This document shows, one piece after another, positions 1-6,232 of a stretch of DNA of 15,773 nt (positions are counted from its first letter, which is position 1; each line of letters opens with the position of its first letter). The DNA comes from Ruminococcaceae bacterium UBA3220 (GTDB taxonomy: Bacteria; Bacillota; Clostridia; Oscillospirales; Acutalibacteraceae): positions 856 through 16,628 of the forward strand of contig DEWC01000022.1 of the NCBI GenBank assembly GCA_002363095.1. Direction: 5' to 3'. The position numbers and the translations under genes were made by a program. The notes under the pieces are model-generated. The model ran no database searches and was not told the origin of the DNA. It saw only the letters and a list, made by a program, of their open reading frames with translations.

Positions 1-179
1 CCGTTTATAACAAAAAATGATATTCCCTGGTCGATATGCAAAGTGTGATAAAGAATGGTTGAAATGCCGAGTACTCCCCCGCCGACGATTTTATTGGGGG
101 TATAGAACACCGCCACCGCAAAGGCAACCATCGATACACCCAAAAGAATTGTCAAATACTTCTTTATATACTCTGACAC
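1..179 (-). CDS. YitT-family membrane protein, N-terminal part (runs off window)
   Basis: This is a partial gene read on the minus strand from a GTG codon at 179-177 to the window edge, giving 59 complete codons. The product begins VSEYIKKYLTILLGVSMV, continues as a hydrophobic helix, and reaches TPNKIVGGGVLGIST. A first helix followed by a proline-asparagine turn and a glycine-rich stretch is typical of the YitT (DUF161) family of multipass membrane proteins, whose biochemical role is poorly known. The GTG start is chosen because an AAAGGTG ribosome site lies ten bases upstream and a good promoter lies beyond it; no ATG gives a sensible N-terminus. The gene is divergent from yifB. The family call rests on a short N-terminal segment only, so it is probable rather than certain. 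Confidence 0.7.
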   Translation of the reverse strand, partial: MSEYIKKYLTILLGVSMVAFAVAVFYTPNKIVGGGVLGISTILYHTLHIDQGISFFVIN

Positions 180-215
180 CGCTTTCACACACCTTTGTGA
201 TTTTTTTCTTATTAT

Positions 216-244
216 ATTATAACAGGAAAAACCATAAAAATCAA
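216..244 (-). promoter_or_regulatory. Sigma-A-type promoter of the YitT-family gene
   Basis: Read on the minus strand, a TTGATT -35 box (244-239) is followed after 17 bases by a perfect TATAAT -10 box (221-216). The transcript would start near 209 and reach the GTG start at 179 with a short leader carrying the AAAGGTG ribosome site. It is back to back with the yifB promoter, leaving under 70 bases between the two -35 boxes. Confidence 0.65.
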
Positions 245-311
245 CAAAAAACCTCACAAACCCACATTTTTTCTTAAAAATCCACTTTTTCTGCGGCTGA
301 TACTAAAAATG

Positions 312-340
312 TTGAAAACGTCAATGCTTAGATGTATAAT
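312..340 (+). promoter_or_regulatory. Sigma-A-type promoter of yifB
   Basis: TTGAAA (312-317) and a perfect TATAAT (335-340) are separated by exactly 17 bases. The start of transcription would be near 347, about 36 bases before the yifB start codon. A second AT-rich stretch (TATATTATATT) just downstream could also serve as a -10 element but has no good -35 partner. Confidence 0.7.
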
Positions 341-368
341 TAGTATATTATATTAACAACAAATTGGC

Positions 369-375
369 AAGGTGG
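369..375 (+). promoter_or_regulatory. Ribosome binding site that fixes the TTG start of yifB
   Basis: AAGGTGG stands seven bases before the TTG at 383. An ATG at 378-380 sits between them but is out of frame and closes after six sense codons at a TAA. The site therefore supports TTG initiation. Confidence 0.7.
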
Positions 376-382
376 TAATGAT

Positions 383-1909
383 TTGTTTTCAAAAATAAAG
401 AGTGTTGGTCTTTTCGGAATTGATACATATATGATTGAAATTGAAGCCGATGTCAGCGGCGGTCTTCCGGCTTTTGATATTGTAGGGCTTCCCGACACGG
501 CGGTCAAGGAATCACGCGATCGCGTCAGGGCTGCCATAAAAAACTGCGGATATAAGTTCCCTACGGGGAGAATAACCGTAAACTTAGCCCCTGCCGACAA
601 GAAAAAAGAGGGCGCTGTGTATGATTTGCCGATTTTACTTGCCATTCTTTCTGCCTCAAAACAAATAACCCTCCCCCATATCGACGCGGTTTTTTTGGGA
701 GAACTTTCGTTAGACGGAAAAGTTCGTCCGATTAACGGCGTGCTCGCCATGACCATAGCGGCAAAGCAGAACAATATAGAAAATGCTTTTGTTCCAAAAG
801 AGAATTCTATCGAGGCTGCCGTTATAGACGGTATTTCGGTTTACGGCGTCGGAGATGTTAAAGAACTTATCGCCCATCTTGTTGAGGGCGAAGAGATTGA
901 AAAGGCGACCTTTGTCAATTCGGAGACGGAATTTAGCGTGAATATGCCTGATTTCAGCGATGTTAAGGGTCAAATTGCCGCTAAAAAGGCGCTTGAAGTT
1001 GCCGCCGCAGGCGGGCATAATATCCTGATGATAGGTCCTCCGGGTGCCGGAAAATCAATGCTCGCAAAGAGAATTCCTACCATTCTTCCTGAAATGACAT
1101 TCGAGGAGTCTATCGAAACTACGAAAATACATTCTATCGCGGGAATACTTAAAAAGGACGACCCGCTTGTTACGGTGCGACCGTTCCGCTCCCCTCACCA
1201 CACAATATCGGCGGTTGGGCTTACCGGCGGCGGAACGATACCGAAGCCGGGCGAGATTTCGCTCGCACATAACGGTGTCTTATTTCTTGACGAGTTGCCC
1301 GAGTTTAAAAGGGACGCCATGGAGGCGCTCCGTCAACCTATTGAGGATGGTGTTATAACCGTTTCACGCGCCTCGGGCAGCGCTACATATCCGAGCTCTG
1401 TCATGCTTGTTTCAGCCATGAACCCCTGCCCCTGCGGAAATTACGGGCATCCGACAAAGCAGTGCACCTGCACGCAAAATATGGTGCTTAAATACCTTAA
1501 CCGCATATCGGGACCTATGCTTGACCGAATAGACCTTCATATCGAGGTTCCGCCGGTTGACTATACGGCGATAAGCGACAATTCCAAGGAGGAAACCTCC
1601 GCCGAAATACGAGCGAGGGTCAATAAAGCAAGAAAAATACAAATTGAGCGGTATAAGGGCACCGGGATAACCTGCAATGCACGGCTGACACCTAAAATGC
1701 TTCGTGAATTTTGTGTTTTAACAGATGACGCCTCAACCTATCTTAACCGCTGTTTTGACGAACTTGGTATGAGCGCGAGGGCGTATGACAGAATTCTAAA
1801 AGTTTCAAGAACGATTGCCGACCTTGACGGAAGTGAAATGATAGAAAAACGGCATGTTCTTTCGGCGATAAGGTTCAGAACGCTCGACAGGAAATATTGG
1901 GCAACATAA
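383..1909 (+). CDS. yifB: YifB/ComM-family Mg-chelatase-like AAA+ ATPase
   Basis: The product has 508 residues, the normal length for the YifB/ComM family. The N-terminal domain (about 1-170) shows the family signature GLPAFDIVGLPDTAVKESR. The AAA+ core has Walker A GPPGAGKS at 218-225 and Walker B GVLFLDE at 298-304. A cysteine cluster NPCPCGNYGHPTKQCTC (347-363) follows, and a Mg-chelatase C-terminal helical domain covers about 400-505. In Gram-negative relatives ComM is a helicase that helps branch migration during natural transformation; the role in Firmicutes is not well established. The start is TTG at 383: AAGGTGG lies seven bases upstream and the product then begins MFSKIKSVGLFGID as in relatives, whereas the nearby ATG at 378 leads to a stop within seven codons. 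It is a single-gene unit between its own promoter and a hairpin terminator. Confidence 0.93.
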   Translation: MFSKIKSVGLFGIDTYMIEIEADVSGGLPAFDIVGLPDTAVKESRDRVRAAIKNCGYKFPTGRITVNLAPADKKKEGAVYDLPILLAILSASKQITLPHIDAVFLGELSLDGKVRPINGVLAMTIAAKQNNIENAFVPKENSIEAAVIDGISVYGVGDVKELIAHLVEGEEIEKATFVNSETEFSVNMPDFSDVKGQIAAKKALEVAAAGGHNILMIGPPGAGKSMLAKRIPTILPEMTFEESIETTKIHSIAGILKKDDPLVTVRPFRSPHHTISAVGLTGGGTIPKPGEISLAHNGVLFLDELPEFKRDAMEALRQPIEDGVITVSRASGSATYPSSVMLVSAMNPCPCGNYGHPTKQCTCTQNMVLKYLNRISGPMLDRIDLHIEVPPVDYTAISDNSKEETSAEIRARVNKARKIQIERYKGTGITCNARLTPKMLREFCVLTDDASTYLNRCFDELGMSARAYDRILKVSRTIADLDGSEMIEKRHVLSAIRFRTLDRKYWAT

Positions 1910-1986
1910 AAAATCGCCGGCAAAAGGGCGGGGCAAATTAGGGAGTTTATGTCTAAAAACGCGCCTTTTGGCAAATAACTTCTTCA

Positions 1987-2026
1987 AAAATGACCGACAT
2001 ACGACAGTATGTCGGCCATTTTATTC
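1987..2026. terminator. Hairpin terminator after yifB
   Basis: The arms are CCGACATAC (1994-2002) and GTATGTCGG (2007-2015) with a GACA loop. After one A/C mismatch the pairing continues with AAAATG (1987-1992) against CATTTT (2017-2022). The T run on the right and the A run on the left make it usable in both directions. It lies 78 bases after the yifB stop. Its loop core is repeated in inverse orientation at 2118-2129. Confidence 0.75.
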
Positions 2027-2071
2027 ATTGTTCTTTACTCAAAATCCATCGTTTTTAGATGCTAAGCAGTT

Positions 2072-2165
2072 TTGTACGTGGCAAAAATCTGCCGACGCGA
2101 AGTGAAAAATCGAAGGTATACTGTCGTATATTGAGATTTTTCACAAGTACAAGGCGCTTTTTGCC
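2072..2165. repeat. Inverted-repeat element with long hairpin
   Basis: GTGAAAAATC (2102-2111) and GATTTTTCAC (2135-2144) are perfect 10-base inverted arms around a 23-base centre that holds its own TATAC/GTATA stem. Weaker outer pairs surround it: TTGTAC (2072-2077) with GTACAA (2147-2152), and GGCAAAAA (2080-2087) with TTTTTGCC (2158-2165); these two outer pairs cross each other and cannot both form. No gene is present here. The arrangement resembles a small non-coding mobile or interspersed repeat, but no copy elsewhere can be checked from this window. Confidence 0.6.
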
Positions 2166-2224
2166 GCCCAAAACCATAATAATCCCTAATTCGCACCGCC
2201 CAATGCCGGCGATTATAGACGATA

Positions 2225-2248
2225 GACACTGGACGCCGGACACTAGAC
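2225..2248. repeat. Short direct repeat pair
   Basis: GACACTGGAC (2225-2234) is followed by GACACTAGAC (2239-2248), one mismatch and a 14-base period. It belongs to the same gene-free repeat mosaic and has no evident function. Confidence 0.5.
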
Positions 2249-2254
2249 CAAGGT

Positions 2255-2293
2255 GTCGGCAAAGCCGACGATATATAAATGATACGATATATC
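2255..2293. repeat. Two adjacent short inverted repeats
   Basis: GTCGGC AAA GCCGAC (2255-2269) is a six-base perfect stem with a three-base loop. It is followed directly by GATATAT (2270-2276) paired with ATATATC (2287-2293). Without a T run behind the first stem it is not a convincing terminator. Confidence 0.5.
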
Positions 2294-2300
2294 AATAATG

Positions 2301-2416
2301 ATTTCGGCGTAGGTATCAGTTATCAGATGGCAGACATCAGACGATGAAACAACATTACCCTTTCCTTTAAAATCTGACATCTGTTATCTGCAATCTGACA
2401 TCTGATACGCCGAAAT
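2301..2416. repeat. Inverted repeat enclosing ATCTGACATCTG direct repeats
   Basis: ATTTCGGCGTA (2301-2311) and TACGCCGAAAT (2406-2416) form perfect 11-base outer arms. Inside, AATCTGACATCTG occurs twice (2371-2383 and 2392-2404, period 21), and the left half carries related TATCAG/CATCAG units in the opposite sense, so the whole 116 bases can fold back imperfectly. No reading frame of interest is present. The look is that of a MITE-like or REP-like element, which is an inference. Confidence 0.6.
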
Positions 2417-2447
2417 TATTCATTATTCATTCCTTCATTATTCATTA
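2416..2447. repeat. ATTATTCATT tandem repeat
   Basis: The unit ATTATTCATT overlaps itself at 2416-2425 and 2423-2432, then recurs after a short CCTT interruption at about 2437-2446. It borders the outer arm of the preceding inverted repeat and is low-complexity sequence with no recognised role. Confidence 0.55.
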
Positions 2448-2473
2448 AAAAAGCGCATATCATCAAATACCCC

Positions 2474-2501
2474 TTGTAAATTTCAAAAAATGTGGTAAAA
2501 T
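2474..2501 (+). promoter_or_regulatory. Promoter of the pduL operon with extended -10
   Basis: TTGTAA (2474-2479), a 16-base spacer and TAAAAT (2496-2501), with a TG one base before the -10 box (2493-2494), make a plausible extended -10 sigma-A promoter. Transcription would begin near 2508, giving a leader of about 25 bases that includes AAAGGAG (2519-2525). Confidence 0.6.
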
Positions 2502-2533
2502 CTATATAGTTTGTTATTAAAGGAGATTTTAAA

Positions 2534-3109
2534 ATGGCAAAAGAAGTTATGGTTGAAATTTCAGCCCGTCATGTTCATGTTACAAAGGAAACCCTCGAAA
2601 CTCTTTTCGGCAAGGGTCATGAACTCACCAACAAAAAGGACCTCTCCCAGCCGGGTCAGTTTGCCTGTGAGGAAAAGGTTACCATCGTAGGGCCCAAGGC
2701 ATCGCTTAAAGCATCCATTTTAGGTCCCTGCCGTCCTGCCGACCAGGTTGAGTTATCCCTCACCGACGCTCGCACAATAGGCGTTACGGCTCCTATTCGT
2801 GAGTCGGGTGATGTTGCAGGCTCGGGCGTTTGCAAACTTGTAGGTCCTTGCGGTGAAGTTGAGCTTAAAGAGGGCGTTATCGCAGCGAAGCGTCATATCC
2901 ATATGACGGTTGCCGACGGCGAAAAATACGGTCTTAAAGATAAGCAGATCGTATCGGTTAAGATACCGAGCGAGGGCAGAGCGCTTATATTTGACGATGT
3001 TGTGGTCAGAGTCAGCGACAATTATTTCCTTGCTATGCATATTGACACCGACGAGGCGAACGCCGCCTGCGTTGTCCCCGGAAAATGCACAGGTGAAATC
3101 CTTGACTAA
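2534..3109 (+). CDS. pduL: PduL-type phosphate acyltransferase (phosphotransacylase)
   Basis: The 191-residue product is full length for the PduL family, which exchanges CoA and phosphate on acetyl- or propanoyl groups and links acyl-CoA to ATP production through an acyl kinase. The two metal-binding histidine pairs are visible: RHVH at 12-15 and RHIHM at 120-124. The stretches DLSQPGQFACEE and MHIDTDEANAA are family hallmarks. The sequence starts almost directly at the first catalytic motif, so there is no N-terminal extension of the kind that targets PduL to microcompartments, and no shell genes lie nearby; it is probably a free cytosolic enzyme. The start is fixed by AAAGGAG eight bases upstream. 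The next gene begins inside its last codons, which suggests coupled translation. No acetate kinase gene is in the window. Confidence 0.93.
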   Translation: MAKEVMVEISARHVHVTKETLETLFGKGHELTNKKDLSQPGQFACEEKVTIVGPKASLKASILGPCRPADQVELSLTDARTIGVTAPIRESGDVAGSGVCKLVGPCGEVELKEGVIAAKRHIHMTVADGEKYGLKDKQIVSVKIPSEGRALIFDDVVVRVSDNYFLAMHIDTDEANAACVVPGKCTGEILD

Positions 3110-4187
3110 ATCGGGAATTTACATTCATATACCGTTTTGTAAAAGAAAATGCGCCTACTGCAACTTCTATTCGCTTACGTTGTATGAAAACCTGATAGAC
3201 GGTTATTTGTCTGCCCTTACGGGAGATATTAAAGAAAAGGGCGGTCGGACTGACCGCCTTTTTGATACCGTTTACATAGGCGGAGGCACACCGTCACTAT
3301 TAGGCGGAAAAGTCGGCGTTTTATTAAGAGCCGTAACAGATAACTTCAATATAAGCAAAAATGCCGAAATAACCGCAGAGGTAAACCCCGATGTTTCGGA
3401 CGAATTTCTTAAAATTGCCTTTGAAAGCGGTGTAAACCGCATATCGGTAGGGATACAAAGCGGAAATGACGAAGCGTTAAAGGTTTTAGGCAGAAATCAC
3501 ACAAAAGCCGAGGCGGAAAACGCCGTAGAGCGCATAAAAAAAGCGGGGTTTAATAATATTTCGGCAGATTTGATGATATGTCTTCCGAATAGTAATTTAA
3601 ACACATTATCAAAAGACATTGACTTCATATTAAGCCTTGATATCCCCCACATTTCGGCATATATTCTTAAAATAGAGGATTTTACTAAATTCGGCAAGAC
3701 GCCTCAGTTGTTGCCCGACGACGACTCCCAAGCCGAGCAATACCTTTATTTATGCGAAGAACTCGAAAACGAAGGATACTCGCATTATGAAATATCCAAT
3801 TTCTGCAAACCGGGTTTTGAAAGCAGACACAATCTTAAATACTGGAACTGTGAAGAATACTTAGGTTTCGGACCCTCGGCGCATTCGTTTTTTGAGGGAA
3901 AAAGATTCTTTTATCCTAATGATATTAAGGCATACATCAGCAATCCGACTACCCTTTTTGACGGCATAGGCGGTGATGAAAGCGAAAAGATTATGCTCGG
4001 GCTGAGGCTTAAAAAGGGTATTGATTTATCGGGTATTTTGTGCGATAATAAGGAGGACAATATTGCATTTCTTTCAAGGCTTCAAAGCGAAAAACTTATA
4101 AACATTAACGGTACCTCCGTTTCGCTTACCGATAAAGGAATGCTTTTATCCAATTCGGTAATAACCGAAATTCTGGAGTTGCTTTAA
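3102..4187 (+). CDS. hemW: HemW-like radical SAM heme chaperone
   Basis: The product of about 361 residues opens with GIYIHIPFCKRKCAYCNF, the CxxxCxxC iron-sulfur motif (Cys13, 17, 20) that binds SAM, then GGGTPS at 60-65 and later RISVGIQSG and GFGPSAHSFF. The residue after the third cysteine pair is phenylalanine in a CxF pattern rather than a fourth cysteine, which fits HemW (heme chaperone) and not the coproporphyrinogen dehydrogenase HemN. The start is uncertain: the frame is open far upstream inside pduL, but homology begins at GIYIHIP. TTG at 3102 has AGGTG six bases upstream; GTG at 3093 is the alternative. Either way the start overlaps the end of pduL. The stop overlaps the next ATG as TAATG. 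A terminator-like hairpin lies inside the gene at 3240-3263. Confidence 0.88.
   Translation: MTKSGIYIHIPFCKRKCAYCNFYSLTLYENLIDGYLSALTGDIKEKGGRTDRLFDTVYIGGGTPSLLGGKVGVLLRAVTDNFNISKNAEITAEVNPDVSDEFLKIAFESGVNRISVGIQSGNDEALKVLGRNHTKAEAENAVERIKKAGFNNISADLMICLPNSNLNTLSKDIDFILSLDIPHISAYILKIEDFTKFGKTPQLLPDDDSQAEQYLYLCEELENEGYSHYEISNFCKPGFESRHNLKYWNCEEYLGFGPSAHSFFEGKRFFYPNDIKAYISNPTTLFDGIGGDESEKIMLGLRLKKGIDLSGILCDNKEDNIAFLSRLQSEKLININGTSVSLTDKGMLLSNSVITEILELL
3240..3263 (+). terminator. Terminator-like hairpin inside hemW
   Basis: GGCGGTC (3240-3246) pairs perfectly with GACCGCC (3252-3258) around a five-base loop and is followed at once by five T (3259-3263). By shape this is a small intrinsic terminator, although it is within codons for GGRTDRLFD. 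Whether it stops transcription cannot be told from sequence. Confidence 0.35.
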
Positions 4188-4792
4188 TGAAAACATTTAA
4201 AATTCATTTAATACGGCACGGACTTACCGATGCAAACCTACAAGGAAGATATATCGGTTGCAGAACCGACCTTCCCTTAAATCCCGAAGGCGTTAAGGAA
4301 CTTAAAGCCTTAAAAGAAACCGGCGAATATCCCATGGTCGGTGCCGTATATTCAAGCCCGTTATTAAGGGCAAAACAAAGCGCTGCCATTCTTTTTCCCG
4401 GATTTGAACCAAAAATCATAGAGGAATTTACAGAATATGATTTCGGCGAATTCGAGGGCAAAACAGCAAGCGAACTTGAACTTGACCAAAACTATGTGAA
4501 ATGGACCTCGGGCAAAATAGACGCACCACCTTCGGGAGAGAAAAGCACGGATTTTGTTAAAAGACTGGCGCTCGGGCTTAACGGTATCGTCCGTGATATG
4601 ATGCAAAACGACATCGGCGAAGCCGCCGTTATTATGCACGGCGGTGCAATTATGATGCTGCTTGCCGCCTGCGCCGTTCCTCGGAAGCGTTCGGTTGAAT
4701 GGACGAGCGACCCGGGTCGCGGATATTCGATTTTGGTAACGCCTTCGCTTTACCACAGCAGCGGTATCGTAGAAGTTTATGATTATTTGTGA
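4187..4792 (+). CDS. Histidine phosphatase superfamily protein (GpmB/CobC-like)
   Basis: The 201-residue protein carries the phosphohistidine motif LIRHG with His11, followed by GRYIG and the YDFGEFEG segment that supplies the acidic catalytic residue, and the second core histidine in IMHGG (His151). These define the phosphoglycerate mutase-like histidine phosphatase superfamily. Members of this length include broad-specificity phosphatases and alpha-ribazole phosphatase (CobC); the substrate cannot be chosen from sequence and no cobalamin genes are nearby. The ATG overlaps the hemW stop by one base (TAATG), with GGAG eight bases upstream, so it is in the same operon. The end overlaps or abuts ung. 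Confidence 0.85.
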   Translation: MKTFKIHLIRHGLTDANLQGRYIGCRTDLPLNPEGVKELKALKETGEYPMVGAVYSSPLLRAKQSAAILFPGFEPKIIEEFTEYDFGEFEGKTASELELDQNYVKWTSGKIDAPPSGEKSTDFVKRLALGLNGIVRDMMQNDIGEAAVIMHGGAIMMLLAACAVPRKRSVEWTSDPGRGYSILVTPSLYHSSGIVEVYDYL

Positions 4793-4797
4793 TTTAT

Positions 4798-5466
4798 ATG
4801 GTTAATATAGGAAACGATTGGGACGAGATTTTAAAAGACGAATGGGAAAAGCCGTATTACAAGCAACTTCGTGCATTTCTTAAAGAAGAGTATTCAAAAT
4901 ATACGGTTTACCCCGATATGTATGATATTTTTAACGCTCTCAAACTTACTTCATTTGAGGACACAAAGGCGGTTATAATCGGGCAGGACCCTTATCACGA
5001 GCCTAATCAGGCGCACGGACTTTGCTTTTCGGTAAAGCGCGGCAACCCTCCCCCGCCTTCGCTTATAAACATCTATAAAGCGCTCGAACTTGATACGGGT
5101 TTTGTTCCGCCGTCGCACGGTGAACTTACCGACTGGGCAAAACAGGGCGTGTTGCTTTTAAACACCGTTTTGACCGTCAGGCGAGGTCAGGCTAATTCTC
5201 ACAAGGGAAAAGGCTGGGAGACCTTTACCGACCGTGTTATATCCGAGTTAAACAAAAAACCGACCCCCGTTGTTTTTCTGCTTTGGGGGTCTCACGCAAG
5301 GCAAAAAGCCGAAATCATTACAAATCCCCGTCACAAGAAACTTTTTGCTCCTCACCCGAGTCCGCTTTCAGCTTATCGCGGATTCTTTGAGTGCAGGCAT
5401 TTTTCAAAAACAAACGAATGGCTTAAAGCGGCGGGAATACAGCCTATCGACTGGACTTTAAAATAG
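4798..5466 (+). CDS. ung: Uracil-DNA glycosylase, family 1
   Basis: The enzyme removes uracil from DNA at the start of base excision repair. The 222-residue product has the water-activating motif GQDPYH at 62-67 with Asp64, the LLLNTVLTV segment near the middle, and HPSPLS with the catalytic histidine at residue 186, all as in family 1 enzymes of about 220-230 residues. The start is given as the ATG at 4798, yielding MVNIGNDWDEIL, which matches the usual beginning of clostridial Ung. A GTG at 4789 in the same frame overlaps the preceding stop as GTGA and would add three residues; neither has a strong ribosome site, so coupled translation from the upstream gene is likely. It ends nine bases before the AbrB-type gene. 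Confidence 0.93.
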   Translation: MVNIGNDWDEILKDEWEKPYYKQLRAFLKEEYSKYTVYPDMYDIFNALKLTSFEDTKAVIIGQDPYHEPNQAHGLCFSVKRGNPPPPSLINIYKALELDTGFVPPSHGELTDWAKQGVLLLNTVLTVRRGQANSHKGKGWETFTDRVISELNKKPTPVVFLLWGSHARQKAEIITNPRHKKLFAPHPSPLSAYRGFFECRHFSKTNEWLKAAGIQPIDWTLK

Positions 5467-5475
5467 GAGGGTCTT

Positions 5476-5772
5476 ATGAAAAACCGAGGCATTATGAGGC
5501 AACTCGACAGCGCCGGAAGGATAGTTATCCCTAAGGAATTCAGAGAAATGTTGGGTGCAGAGAATTCGTCCGATAAATTTGAAATCTTTCTTCAAGACGA
5601 TCAGATAATTCTCAAAAAATTCCAACCAACCTGTATTTTTTGCAACAATTTCGCGTTCAGTATAGAATATGAAGGTCAGGTTGTTTGCGAAAACTGCATT
5701 GAAAAAATGAAAAAAATGGCGGAAGCACAGCAACTTGAAAGAAAAAATCGAACAAAGGAGAATGAGGTATGA
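5476..5772 (+). CDS. AbrB/SpoVT-type DNA-binding regulator with four-cysteine tail
   Basis: Residues 1-48 form an AbrB-type swapped-hairpin DNA-binding domain: GIMRQLDSAGRIVIPKEFRE, then EIFLQDDQIILKKF. The C-terminal half contains two cysteine pairs, Cys53/Cys56 and Cys71/Cys74, spaced like a small zinc ribbon, and ends in a charged lysine- and glutamate-rich helix. AbrB-family proteins act as dimers or tetramers on AT-rich promoters during growth transitions; the target here is unknown. The start is clear, with AGGAGGG five bases before the ATG. The stop overlaps the next gene as ATGA, so the regulator and the small lipoprotein are translationally coupled and probably share a role. Zinc binding is inferred from the cysteine spacing only. 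Confidence 0.85.
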   Translation: MKNRGIMRQLDSAGRIVIPKEFREMLGAENSSDKFEIFLQDDQIILKKFQPTCIFCNNFAFSIEYEGQVVCENCIEKMKKMAEAQQLERKNRTKENEV

Positions 5773-5900
5773 AAAAGCTTATCGCTATTTCGGCAATTGT
5801 TATAATGATTGTCCTTGCGCTCACCGGGTGCAAGAAGGCCGAAAGCAGTGCCAACGGAGACACACCTATGCCCGGCAATGTTTTTTCTTGCATTATTTAA
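5769..5900 (+). CDS. Small lipoprotein, 43 residues
   Basis: The ATG overlaps the stop of the AbrB-type gene (ATGA), with AGGAG nearby at 5756-5760. The product starts MKKLIAISAIVIMIVL and reaches a lipobox LTGC, so Cys21 should be lipidated and the protein anchored outside the membrane. Only 22 residues follow the cysteine (about KKAESSANGDTPMPGN then VFSCII), an unusually short mature part rich in small and polar residues. No similarity to a known family is recognised. It could be a true small lipoprotein or the remnant of a longer lipoprotein cut short; the sequence after the stop moves directly into the promoter of the next operon, so no downstream remainder is visible. Confidence 0.65.
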   Translation: MKKLIAISAIVIMIVLALTGCKKAESSANGDTPMPGNVFSCII

Positions 5901-5918
5901 ACGCCTGAAACAAATAAG

Positions 5919-5946
5919 TTGACAAAATCCTTATGTATGATATAAT
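5919..5946 (+). promoter_or_regulatory. Strong promoter of the T-box operon
   Basis: A perfect TTGACA (5919-5924) and a perfect TATAAT (5941-5946) are separated by 16 bases, with TG one base before the -10 box (extended -10). Transcription should start near 5953, leaving a leader of about 300 bases that holds the T-box. It lies only 18 bases after the small lipoprotein gene, and no terminator is seen between them. Confidence 0.85.
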
Positions 5947-5952
5947 ATTATT

Positions 5953-6232
5953 ATATATTGTATTTATTAAAGGCTATGACCGAAAACAAGTAGGAATATT
6001 CCCGCTTTCAGAGAGTTGCCGTTTGCTGCGAGGCAACAGTCGGTAATATTTTGAATACATTTCGTAAGCTGTGTCCCCGAAGGCTTTTCGCTTGTAGGCG
6101 GCAACGGTGTGCCCGTAATCGCACAGGGTTTTTAAAACTCACCGAGGTCAGCGCCGTGAGGCTCTGACAATTTTGAGGTGGTACCGCAGTTAAAGCTGTC
6201 CTCTGTTTTGGGGGACGGTTTTGTTTTATTTC
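5953..6232 (+). promoter_or_regulatory. T-box riboswitch leader, tyrosine specifier (UAC)
   Basis: The leader has the standard T-box parts in order. The Stem I 5' side carries ATGA (kink-turn) and AAGTA; AGAGAG is followed by a distal hairpin TTGCC/GGCAA. The 3' side of the specifier loop reads GAATACA, placing the specifier codon UAC (tyrosine) at 6056-6058, with TTTCG pairing to CGAAA below it and TAAGC closing the kink-turn. The conserved T-box AGGTGGTACCGC is at 6176-6187; its UGGU bulge would pair with a tRNA end of ACCA. GAGG (6175-6178) pairs with CCTC (6200-6203) in the antiterminator, competing with the terminator at 6198-6216. Uncharged tRNA-Tyr should allow read-through into the downstream genes. 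The codon register is read from the GAA-NNN-A pattern by eye, so the class is sure and the amino acid is probable. Confidence 0.9.
6198..6232 (+). terminator. Regulated terminator of the T-box leader
   Basis: GTCCTCT (6198-6204) pairs with GGGGGAC (6210-6216) using G-U pairs, with a GTTTT loop and a T-rich tail TTTTGTTTT from 6219. Its left arm contains the CCTC needed by the antiterminator, so the two folds exclude each other. Confidence 0.8.

Noticed and set aside
17..277. 86-codon plus-strand frame at the window start
   Set aside because: It is antisense to the YitT-type gene and its promoter and continues through AT-rich intergenic DNA; no ribosome site is seen.
1950..1979. Nine-codon frame with AGGGAG just before an ATG after yifB
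   Set aside because: The ribosome site is too close to the ATG, the peptide is only nine residues, and it lies between the yifB stop and its terminator, so chance is the simpler explanation.
2055..2298. Three overlapping reading frames of 60-80 codons on both strands in the yifB-pduL gap
   Set aside because: They lie across inverted repeats, have no ribosome site or recognisable protein features, and their opposite-strand overlap is what folded-back repeat DNA produces.
2301..2450. Possible CRISPR array from repeated ATCTGACATCTG units
   Set aside because: Units are short, only two are exact, spacing is about 8 bases, and the outer arms are inverted, which does not fit repeat-spacer structure; no cas genes are present.
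3102..4187. Coproporphyrinogen III dehydrogenase (HemN) for the radical SAM gene
   Set aside because: The motif is CxxxCxxCxF without the fourth cysteine of HemN, and the length of about 361 residues fits HemW rather than the longer HemN.
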